Shown here: piece after piece, positions 48,342-59,900 of the stretch
Layout of the letters: each line of letters opens with the position of its first letter
How positions within the stretch are numbered: the first letter of the stretch is position 1
NCBI GenBank assembly: GCA_000469685.2
Contig: LS997562.1
Span: 11,571,514 to 11,635,513 of the forward strand
From: Haemonchus contortus
Lineage: Eukaryota > Nematoda > Chromadorea > Rhabditida > Trichostrongylidae
Direction: 5' to 3'
DNA: 64,000 nt
Made by a program: the position numbers and the translations under genes
Notes under the pieces: generated by a model
The model's input: only the letters and a program-made list of their open reading frames with translations
What the model was told of the DNA's origin: nothing
The model's database searches: none

Positions 48342-50479
48342 TCTATTTCGCTGAAAACAAAAGATCAATCGCCAACAGCAGACGACTGCGTAGGATACCC
48401 TTTAATACGACATTCGAAAACGATAACGAAAAAGATGAATGCACGAATTGGAGCAATCAACACAGCAGTGCTTCACACAAAAAAGGTTTGAAAAACTAAT
48501 GAAAAAGTTAAAAAACGGACAGTGAGGGGATCTAGATGGAAGGAGGAGAACGATAAGGTAAAATAATCACCTTTGACGAAGAGGGCGAAGACAGAAGAAA
48601 GTCCATTAACTTTTGAACAAATTTTACCTGTCAGTGTGACATCAAGAATTGAACAAAAAATAACTTCCTCCTTTTTCAATCAGCCAAGTACCATGCAAAA
48701 TGTACAAGTCAAAACGTTTGAGACGTTCAAGTTAGGATGCACAGAACCTGAGCCAACTGAGTGCCGCGAAGAAGTTTCGGCGTTCCATGCGTCTAACCAT
48801 TGCGTTCAGGACCGGATCGAAGTAAAGTGCCCGACGAGAACATTGCGCTTGCGTCGGGAAAATCAATACGAGTTATCACGATCGCTTTTTTCTCTCATTC
48901 TCCCCCATTCAATACGTCACAGGCGTTTTTCACGGAGACTTACACAGCGACAGCTAGTCGGCAACATAGCAACATGATGATAGAAAGGTGGAACAGAAGG
49001 TTTTGATGGTAATGTTTCCCAACAACTGGTAAAAAGTGTAATGCTAGTAAATATCATCGATTTCGATGTTAAATGTATGTCGAGGTCGCAATCATACCCA
49101 AAAAAAACATAAGAATTGCAGGGAAAATCCATGATAGTGTTTTCCAAACACAGACTTGCACTACGAAAAAGATTGATCAGAATAATTGTGCATAAATCAC
49201 CGTAAGTAACCCCTTGTACTTTTACAGTACATCATGCTCCGAGCCAGCTACGAAGAAACTGACAATCAGTAAGAACTTCCGTCGAAATTACCCAGTCGAA
49301 GCAAAATTCGAACTCACTCCACTCCCTCTGGAAACAAAGTATACAAAAAATGGCTACGTTTGCTCTCGCTTTTATAGCTAAACCGGAAAACAGCAAAGAT
49401 GACATGACCTTGTTCGTGCACAAGTGGCTTAACCCTTTCCCCATGACAATATCCCGATACCAAAAGCAAACTTGTCACTCCAATCACAAATCAATTACAA
49501 GCCACCTTTGAACAACGTTGTTTTTTGAAGAGACGATAGTACGTCGCCAAGAAGATGTCAACACTGCTGGAACAGAAGTCTTAGTTTACAAATAACGAGC
49601 ACGTGGAACGGACACATGGAACAAAGTTTTTGCCACAGCTGTCTGCCAAAATTGAGACTTTGTTCATGTGATTGCTGCATGGCATTAGAGCAATGCCTGG
49701 AGCAGCGTAAAACTGGAAAGTTTACAAAAACCTAGCAATTAGAGAGTAACAAACGATACTTAATACAGGCAACGAAACACTACGCATGCTTGAAAGATGC
49801 CGGTTTCCTCTTGATCTTTCTTTTTGAAGAGAAGTGGAGACGTACCAACAGTTCACCTACTTCGTGTAACTTGTTCGTGTTGTATCAACTGTAGCTCGAT
49901 ATCGGCTGAAAAGCCTATCGAACCAACCAGAACTCTTGTATTTCTACTCTACTCCACAGGAGTGGCAAAACAGTAACAGACTCATTAAGGCAAAAAAGTA
50001 CTGATGGCATGTTGATTTGCCCACGGAACTCGTCTATATTGCAACTTCGCCTAGGCGGATGGAAACCATGTGTGTATATAGCATGGCCTGTGCAAACCGC
50101 TGAACCGCTCAATTACGCATTCAGACACTATAAATCTTGCCAGAGGATTAAACACGTGGGCGCATCCCGACACAAGATTGATAAATGTAAATTCTTCGCA
50201 TCGGAATCCCACCTAATTATGATCCGGACCGATTGGGCATTTCAATACGCACGCAGGCTCCTTCCACACAAGCGCTTTCGCTAACATTGAAAATTGGTGT
50301 ACGAATATCATCCCGACAGTATTAAGGGAAGTCGCACCGCAATTGTTGGCAATTTAATCGTTCAGAGAGAGCTTGTGTTTCACTAGAGATGCGGAAAATC
50401 TTTGTTGTCAAGCACGGCCTAAGATATACTGTTCAAATATAAGATTGACTAATTTCCCTTTAAACAAACGATTGAGCGC

Positions 50480-50557
50480 ACTCATAGTACCTACATGTGC
50501 ATAGTACATTCATAGTACCTGTGAACATCCTTAGAGTGGAAGCACTCATAGTACTTA
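50480..50557. repeat. Cluster of CATAGTAC repeats
   Basis: Four occurrences of CATAGTAC within 80 bases, three of them as TCATAGTAC, two with the longer ACTCATAGTAC. Short degenerate tandem repeat; it could be a protein-binding cluster, but nothing else supports that. Confidence 0.6.
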
Positions 50558-51002
50558 CGTCCTGACGCGGATATGTGGGTCATGAAAATATGTGGGGAAG
50601 GTCTACGGACACTCACATAATTATACATCCAAGTCACAATTCCAAAGCTGTATGAACGATAGGGGACTCAAGTGATCATCAGTGCCTACCGGTATCATAC
50701 TACTGCAGAGTGTCCAAGCAGTACACATTTTATATAATTGTTCTACTGTAGAAGGAGTCTAGTAACGATTTCTGCTTGACTAGGGCTCAACTCGATATCA
50801 ATCGCGATCAATTGATCAGCAGCAAGAAGGCGAAGTATACATCTGTGATATAACCGATGCTGTGTAAGCGCTACCGACAACGTTAAATCAACGTGCTTTT
50901 CAATTTCCTTCCAATTAATACCACCATTGTTTGCCATGAGGATCTCACATCACCACTATCTCTATTAAAGTCACGGGAGTTTTTGCGGACGGGCCGAGAT
51001 AC

Positions 51003-51403
51003 AGATAAACAGACGAATACCGATCACGTTATTGCTCCATTTACGGAAAGGAAACAAACAAAACCAGCCGATATCGCCCGAAATAGCGTGATCTCGTTGA
51101 TTCAAAGAGAAACAGAGGAATTGAGAGGGGATTTGATGAGATAAACAAACCAACACCGACCACTTTATCGCTCTATTTAGGGAAACTAACAAATCTGCTG
51201 AAGTAACCCAAAACAGCGGAATTCTGATTGATTCAAAGCGAAAAAAGAGGATTCAAGAGAGGATTTGATAGGATCAACAAACTAACAGCAATCCCGTTAT
51301 GCTCGATCTATGAAAGGGAAGCAAACAAAACCAGCCGAAGTAACCCAAAACAGCGGAATTCTGATTGATTCAAAGAAAAAAAATGAGGAGTCAAGAGAGG
51401 ATT
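51003..51403. repeat. Tandem array, three units of about 135 bp
   Basis: Each unit contains AAACAAAC...CCGATCAC or a variant, a GAAAGGAAACAAACAAAACC-like block, then GCCGAAGTAACCCAAAACAG and GAATTCTGATTGATTCAAAG and a GAGAGGATTT end. Copies 2 and 3 are closest to each other. Minisatellite-like, non-coding. Confidence 0.75.
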
Positions 51404-52214
51404 TATGGGGAGGAGATCGAAGTGACGTCTATCATACACTACGATCATCAATACACAATGACGTGTTCTGGCAAGTTCGATGAACAGCCACGCCCCGTCT
51501 GTCGCACGTGAAAGAAGGCGCGAGGTCATCCCTCGTGATGGATGCGGGCTGAGATCGCTGGGGCCACATTCTTATCTCCGGTGCGACATGGTTTTACAAC
51601 ACTACAAACACCCCTTCCCCTTACCACCCCTTACCTGTTATTGAAATCCTAGATTAAAACCCTAGAACTACGGAATAAACGACTGAAACCTTGTTTGTAA
51701 AAAGAATTGTAACCTAGATCCACGCGAAAAACAATTGATGAAACTTCGTTCGTGAAGAGAATTCCAAAACCACGAGTAAAAACGGCTCAAATCTCGTTTG
51801 TGAAGAAAACTCAATGCATGATAACGAAGAATGCATTCATTATCAGCACTGGCGTCATCTGCCAAAATACTGAATACTAAAAGCCACTTAACAATCACTG
51901 ATCGGACTTTAGTGTCTTTTTTCCTTTCTTCAACTGAAGACTTGAGGTTACAACAGTGAAATGTTGTCTTAAAAACTAGTTGACGATATTCGACACGCTA
52001 ATACAGAATGAAATCAACCTTTACATTTACATTACATAATAAAAGTAATGCCAACTATTGCATCATTTTAGCATAAAAAAAACGGAGACATGTCAAGAAC
52101 TGCGGCTTCACGTTGCACAACTAATTTATGTTATTTTGGAATCTCCTTGCATTCACTTAATGGCATAGAACCGCAAATTAAAGCGTAACCTCGCCTTCAA
52201 GTATTGATGCTCAT

Positions 52215-52484
52215 TTACTGCTTCTTGCCTTTCGCGACACAATTAGCACACTTGCCTAGAAAAACATGATGTGCTGATACCTCCGGCTATCTTGCAGTAA
52301 ATGGTGTTATCCTGCAGATGAATGGATCGATAGGAAGACAGCAAAAATGTATCCTGCCCGAACTAATAAGACGGGAGCAGAGACTCATTAGGAAGTAGAA
52401 ATAACTAACATCCACATAAGGATAACATTGTTCCTCTACATTTCTCAGGTAAAATGTCCGATCAAGTGTTTTGCTCGTAATCAT
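52215..52484 (-). CDS. Small minus-strand gene or gene fragment, three exons
   Basis: Three short pieces join in frame: 52484-52410 (ending VEEQCYPYVD), 52311-52281 (DNTIYCKIAG) and 52255-52215 (KCANCVAKGKKQ, stop). Each junction has GT and AG and phases agree, giving 48 residues with five cysteines. The start is uncertain: an ATG directly follows an in-frame stop, so either translation begins there or an unseen 5' exon joins nearby. EEQCYPY is reminiscent of a segment of papain-family/TINAG-like proteins, but no catalytic motif was found upstream, so this may be a gene relic. Function not assigned. Confidence 0.35.
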
Positions 52485-53971
52485 TCATGGAGAGAAGAAC
52501 TACAGAAGTCCTCTTGTATCGTCGCCTTATCAAACTAAGCACCTTCGAAAATTGCTGCAGAAACAAAAAATTGGAAATCGGCTGACAGGATTTCAGAGTG
52601 TGAGCCCATAATGATGAGATATCTTCAACTGATTGGTTTTTCTAATTCTCCTCAAAAACCATGCATGAACAGCCAGTGGTGCCTGAGATTACGTGAAACT
52701 ATCTCCACAGAACATAAATCTTTTGAAAGAGCAGGATTGCAGGTAGTCTAACAACCACGCAAGGAGTAAACGCATCGATTGAAGCTTACTGGACCATCAA
52801 CCGTAGTGTTGGCCTTCGACTAGAGTGTCGAACACATGGCACTCGAAAGAGCGAAAGCAATGACGAAAAAGCAATATAAAAAAGTCCTATCAAGGAACGA
52901 GCTCAACGCCACATTGGCCAATGCGTAGACTTTTCATTCACAAAAGGCAGCACAATACAAACAGGCCATAACTCAGAGCAACGGCCAGACTATTGACGTC
53001 ATGACAACTGTTTGCCAGGAAACGCGCAGCTCGGCTTACGAAATTCACATGCCACATATCTTGCTCTAAAACAGATATGCGCTCCACGGGCAGTTCAGAC
53101 CTTGGAGACCTTTAAAAATTGCCTCATCTTTTATTCTTCTTCCTAGCTACGTATTAAGCAAATGGGTATAGGGAGTGCTTTTAAGGGCTAGTGAATATGA
53201 AAAGGAGCGGTGCAGCCCAACTACATTCTTAAAACTCCTTTTTAGGGTTGTCATAGCCGAATGGATCAAAGAATTTGAACTCAAGAGCACCAGGAAAGGC
53301 CAGTAATCTAATTTATCATTTGCTTTCGCACCTGTGGGGCACAATTCCAATCCTCCGTTCCCCCATCTTTATGGTAATATGAGCCGGTTATTCGAGCTCA
53401 GCGGAACACCATTTGTGCTCTGCGGACGAGAAAAATAGAAGTGCAGTCCCTGTAGCCTTGTGAACAGCTGTTTCCCTTTCCCTCACTCGTTTCTCTGTAA
53501 AAGGTATGCTCAAAGAAAAAGGCTGCAAAGTCCTTTTTTTGCATCAACCTGCCTTTGGGAAAGTTCCAAACTACAAAACCTCCAAAGAAGTTATACCCTT
53601 CGAAATATACTTTGCCGCTGCTCGCTCGGGGTCGAGGTATACATACAAGCGATAGGTGCTGGTGGCGGAAGTGTGCAACCTTCATACAACTTTCATAGCA
53701 AGTAATCACAAATTTGAGTCTCTTGCCTTCACTCTGCGTATTACGTATATCCACTTATATGTGTTTCGCCAAGTCCTATTATGCTGTGTGACCATCTTGC
53801 TTACAAATGTGAAAGGACTGAAGGGGCATATTAAGAAGGAGCGATAGTAAGGATGATAAGCGATGATGATAGGCGAGGAGTGTCTCTTTGATATTGCGGA
53901 TATCCATTTTGACGGGTTTTGAGTAGGCTTATCTTCAGACACTTTCGGTACCGTTTACCCACTCCCATATC
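52485..53971. other. Upstream region of csb-1
   Basis: No supported gene. Minus-strand ORF 53398-53754 (118 codons) has no recognised domain. TATCTTCAG at about 53930-53938 is a plausible trans-splice acceptor about 33 bases before the csb-1 ATG. Confidence 0.45.
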
Positions 53972-56900
53972 ATGGAACCAGCAGAGGAAATCAGCACCTC
54001 AAATGACGAAGCTATGGACGTTTCCCAGGATGTAGGTGTAAGATGCTGGATTATTGCATATATTGTTCGTATTTATTACTGTTCAGAGTGTTGGAACATC
54101 TACGGATGCATCGATAGACCCACAATTAACCCATTCAGAGGCAGAAGGGGAACCTCAAAACAAGAAAAAGAGGAGCTCGGATCGTATCAGTGCTGGTAGG
54201 CTACACCCTTCCATGCGCTCGAATATGGCAGCTGTAAATTCGTATAGCTATGTGGCATACTCTCGATCACCATTGTTAAGGCGATCGCAGCCCTTCAGCT
54301 AGCATGTCTGATGATTCGGAAATTACTGATGAACTCAATTTGGAAGGAGTTACTACTCATGACGCGTCTCAGCTTCAGACCGAAGTATGTTATTTTTCAT
54401 TGATTATTTCGGGGTCGAGGTTCTCTATAGATTTGATAGTTATTAAGGTTCTCGCAACTATGCTAGGTGACAGTGGCGAAGGTCCTATGAGCGTCGACCT
54501 GTTCGGTGGATCAAAGGCTTATAATGAAGCTATGGACGCTGTTGGAGTTGAAACTGGTATGCCTGGTTTTTTGCTACGGTTGCTTGTAGAGAAAAACAGC
54601 CACAAGCTTTTTGATTTGAGCTGTGCGTTTAAATCTAGCACTACCATTACCACTTCCTTTCGATAGCTTTTAGCCAACCTTCGAATTATGGGACATCTTT
54701 GAACAATATTATAAATTTTGCACCGACCCTGCCGTCACGGGCAGAGCTTCATTCTATTCTGAATGGCTTGATACATATTATGTCTTGCCCATCTTTATGA
54801 TTCAATTTTAACATTTAGGATGTCCTGGAAGCCAGCTATATGTTTCTGTGGTAATTACCGCCCCTCATAGAGAAACGCTTCACCCTTTTTCTTTTCATTT
54901 CTTAATACATATATGCATCATTTTGCGCATTTTCTCTCTATCTGGGATACTATGGAACTAACTTAGAAGTTTTGGTCCAGCTTTCCTTGATGCATGTCCG
55001 GTCCCTCCTAGGTAAAAATTACTTCGTCAGTGAATATTAGATTTCGTGGTGGACAGGTACGCCTACACACAGACGGACAAAGCGCTAGATAATCCACATG
55101 GATAAGGATACTCAACCCATCCCAAACTTGACCCGGCACTTTTTTCAGGTGCTTCCTCAGGTTGAACCGAATGAGTGAGAGACACACCGACCCACAGACA
55201 GGCGGAGCACTTTATATATGAGGATATAGAAGTTGGGTGTTGTACTTCACTAGATCTGGTTGTTACAAGCTAATGGCAAATATAATTTGTTGTTGAAACG
55301 GATAATTTTTATATCACAGTTTAAAACCTTCCTGCCGTTGCAGATGATGATGAAACAAGTACAAGTACTGAAGTGTCGGATGACGATGAAGATTTCGTAG
55401 CAGAGGATGCTACAAGCGGGTCATCATCTGATGGTGACCTGTTTTTAGATGATACGACATCGAAATACGCGGAACCAAAGTACGATGTACCTCATAATTT
55501 ATGGTAGATGTATGGAAAATTATGAAATGTGATTATTCTGAATCTCGGCCGTCTCCAGGGAATCGACGACGAAAGCGAAAAGGAAGCACCTAAGAAAGCA
55601 AAAACAGGACGACGACGGCTCAAAATCTAAGTCAACACGTGATGAAGGCAATGATGCCAACTTTAGCGAACGATTTGGGCGAGTGAACGAGCAAGTAGCA
55701 GAGGAAGCTAAAAGCAAATCGCCATCCGATGATGACTTGCTTATAGATGATACGGAAATGAAATATGCGAAACCAAAGTACGATGTATCTCATAATTTAT
55801 GGTAGATCTATAGAAAGTTATAGGGATCATTCTGCTGAATCTCGGTTGTCTCCAGGGCATCGACGATCAAAACGAAAACGAAACGCTTAAAGAAACGGAA
55901 AGAAGTTACTGGCTCAAAATTCAGGTCAACATGTGATGACAGCAACGATGCCAACTTTATTGAACGGCTCAGGTGAGTGAATGAGCAAACGCTGTTTACA
56001 GAAACTGTTTGGTGGCAGAAGTCACATTTCTTCTGTACTGTTTTTTAGCCAACTCGATGAACCACCACCTCAAGAACTGGTCTACAAACAGTTGGGTGAG
56101 AAACTGAAAGTCTCTCGGAGTGTTTGGGATCGTCTCTTCAAGTAGGTCCCTCCCCTCAGACAGTTCGAAGTTTTCGTAGCCTATCTGCTGCGTGGTCGAG
56201 CAGCAACCTCTCATTAAGTGAAATTCGTGTGCTACTGTCGTTTACTAATAAGCCAAATATAAGCATAACATAACAACAATCAACAAGACGTACGAGTTTT
56301 ACCCTTATTCTCTGGAGCCTGATGCACCTGGAGCTTCTTCCAGGCTTAGTGGGGACCCTCATCCATATTACTGCTTCTGGCCCCTAGGTGCCCACGTCCT
56401 GACCTGATGCGCCGGGTAGTTAGCCATGGCATCACGGCATCATGGCTAACTAAGGGCTAGGGGGTTTACTCACTCTGACTGCTTTTGAAGTACTGCTCAG
56501 TCACTAATGTGCAAGCTTCTTGCTGAGCTGACGGGGAGGCTACCAACCGCACCCGCAAACTCAGGCATGGTTATACTTGCGCGGAAACAAAAGGTATAAA
56601 CCGACTCAGTACAATTGAACCAGGAACTCCATCTGCTGAATTCGCCCGCATCTTAAGCCTGGAGCCAGTTTCTTTCGCTCCGCGATTTGCTCCCGATCCA
56701 CCACCTGGAGTCGCCTGGCCTAGCTCCCTACCAAGCAGCCAGGGACCCACCAAGAGGAGAGAACCTCCGAAGAAGGGATTCTCTCACTCGATGCTGTGGA
56801 GTTTTGGAAAACAAGAGAAGTATCGATCGATGTTGGTGGAGGTAGCCAGTTTTGTCTGATAGCAGATGAAGAACTTGCCATCGGTCAGAGTTTTTGTTTT

Positions 56901-59900
56901 CAGTTTACGCGCTCATCAGAGCCGTAAGTGAATTAACTTCGCAAGATCATAGTGAGCTTATTCATCGAAAGTAAAGACTACTTGCTCTTTTTTCTATAGG
57001 TATCAGAAAGAAGGTGTGGTATGGCTCACAGGGTTACATGAGGAGTACGTTGGTGGTATCCTAGCAGACGAAATGGGCCTTGGAAAGACAGTGCAGGTAG
57101 TTTCGATGGATTCTTTATAAAAATATAGTTTTTCTCTGTTATCAGTCCTGATCACGTTCAGGTAATAGCATTTCTACGAGCAATTGACGAATCGCAAATC
57201 GCTGACAATTACATGAAGTTTGTCTTTTCTCTATTCAGGAGAATTTCAATTTAAATTTCCATTTCTCAGTTTCAAAGGTCTCGGGCCATCATTAATTATG
57301 TGCCCATCAACGCTACTTCGCCAGTGGCTTCAAGAGTTCCATACCTGGATGCCTCGCTGTAGGGTTAGTTCCATGGTTCACAGTAATGCCGTTTTACTTG
57401 GAAGTTGCGTGATTTTTTTTTATTTAGAATTTGCTAATTTTCAGGTGGCAATCCTTCACTCTATAGGAAATTACAAGGGCTCGAAGCATGCCCTTATCAA
57501 GAAAATGAACGTGAACCGGAGGTCAGCTTCGCTTTTTCCTCTTCTACAATAGCTTTCGTTTTGCTTGTCACTCTATCTTTGTATTTTACAAAAAGGAGAA
57601 AATCCTTTTCCTCAAATATTATCTTTGCTCGTCTTGGCTCAAACAGATACTGCCCATATACAATTTGGCCCATCGTAGCATGTTTTGAGATCTGGCGGTC
57701 CACTATAAACGCCTTTACAAATGTTGGGGACAAATATACTGCTGTGCGTTATTACCCGAGCGTCATCCACTGCTACGTGCGGTGCTTCATATGACTCAAA
57801 ATGGAACCAATCACAGGATTCCCCATTATTTGCTTCATTCATTTCACTGAAAATTTGGCGGTTAATGAGTAAAAAACGTGATCTGGTGTAAAAAACATTA
57901 TGAGCATTTTGATTAGGGTTTCGGAAGCTCTCGTTAGCACATGGCTTTGAAACTAACTGCAGCCTGCCATTGTAAAAAAGTAACTGTTGCAGGGGCGGGT
58001 CCGTTCTTATTACTACCTATTCAACTTTCCTGAAATACCAAGAGCACATATTACCGTGTGCATGGCATTATGTCATTCTGGACGAAGGACATAAAATACG
58101 CAACCCAACTGCTCAGGTTGTATTCACTTTCTTGTTCTTCTTCTTCTTTCTTGTTTGCCGTCTTTACTTATTGTTTTACCTTGAAGTTGTTAGAGATAAT
58201 GCCCTTGTGTTATGTGGTGCACCTAGGCATTCCATTTTCATTTAAATATGAAGTAGTAGTGTTCAAATGCGTATCTTGACTAGATTAAGACAAGGTGGCT
58301 GGCTGGTGAACAGATCAGGGCTTATGTTCTCCCAGATTCCCAGATGACTTTGAAACCCATTGACAAAATAACGGAAAGTTAAGTAGTTTAGGCGGATTCC
58401 GATCCGAGATTCAAATTTCCAATTAGATTGACGTGGAGTTTCGGGACTTCAGTTACTTCGCCAGGCTCTCTCAGAAGGGGCAAAGGCAAAGACAGGACTT
58501 ATTTCCTAGAGCCACTCTCGAATCGACCAACTTATTTGTAAACACGTACTCGATTTCAAAGACGACGAGCGAAGGCGGTGTAGTTGTCTTTTTAAGGCTT
58601 GGTGCATGGGCAGGCCTCTTTCAAGGCTGTATCTCATGGAAGCACTGCTTTGGTGACTCATTAGAGTAGTTTCCAGATAACAAAAGCTGTCAAGAAGTTT
58701 CATACACCGTGTCGCCTGATCCTTAGCGGTACACCGCTTCAAAATTCACTTACAGAGATATGGTAAGTTTTTAGAATCGTTTGATTTCGGTTTTTTATTC
58801 TCCCATCATGTTTAATCTCTACTTTATATTGTCAGGTCACTGATGGATTTTGTTTACTCTGGAAGATTGAACACGCTAGATACGTTCAATGAAAGATTTG
58901 CCATCCCGATTACGCAGGGCGGTTACGCAAATGCAACAAAACAACAGCTCCTCACTGCTTATAAATGCGCAGTTGTACTTCGGTGAGCATTTAATTGAAT
59001 TATTTGTTTTTCCCTTTTTCTTTACTCTGCAAAGGGGTAAAATGTCGAACGTAAGTTCTCAAATGTGGCTTGTCATACTCTACTTTTACTACACTACTTT
59101 TTACAATGCGATTCTTTGAAAGGCGTGTCACAAAGTGGAAGCGTAGAGTCGGACTGTCTAATGCCCCCATATCCTTTTGCAGTTATGCTTCCAGCAGGTA
59201 AGATAGGTAATGTTCGTAGCAGTTGACGGCGCTCGTGTAATATCGCGACCTCTCTGAAGAAATTGTTACTATTCAAAATTTTTTCGAAATTCTGATAGAG
59301 TATATTTCATTGATCACTTTTCAGCGACACAATTAGCCCATTTATACTGCGCCGTATGAAAAATCACGTGCAGAAGACACTCGTTTTACCTGACAAAAAT
59401 GAGAAGGTTGGTTTTGTTTAGTTTTTTTCTCTAACTTCTTCTTAGCTTTGAAATGTTCTTCGGAATGACAGCGTTGAGTAAGACACTCGTATTGGCGTTT
59501 CTGCCTGAGACCTCATAGAATTAAGCCAACGAGCAATCCTATCAGGGCTTGAGCCTACTCCTGCTTGTTAGAGCGAAATTCGTATTTATTGATTGATAGC
59601 GACTGACAAGACATTTTTAGGTACTGTTCTGTGAAATAACTGAAGACCAGCGACACCTATATCGGGAGTATTTGGCTTCTCGTGAGTGTGCAGATATTTT
59701 CAGAGGACGAGGTGATGCATTTGCGGGCTTGATTACTCTTCGAAAGCTATGCAATCATCCGGACCTTGTCAACGGTGGACCAAATCGACATCGTTAGTTT
59801 TTGATCTAATATACAATGCTTAAAGATTCTCGTTTCTCGTGTCTTTTTCAAGATTACCTTCAATGCATTCGTGATCCACCCCTCATCTTTTTTGGTCTTA

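Larger units (their letters stand above)
48342..52214. other. Intergenic region with scattered repeats
   Basis: No supported gene. A 134-codon plus-strand ORF at 48573-48977 is the longest but has no recognisable domain or splice partners. The minus-strand ORF at 50743-50937 is also unidentified. The region contains a CATAGTAC cluster (50480-50557) and a three-copy tandem array (51003-51403). Confidence 0.5.

Noticed and set aside
48573..48977. 134-codon plus-strand ORF as a gene
   Set aside because: No domain, no splice partners and no acceptor before its ATG; length is within what chance allows in this window.
53398..53754. 118-codon minus-strand ORF as a gene
   Set aside because: No recognisable family, and no in-phase partner exons around it.
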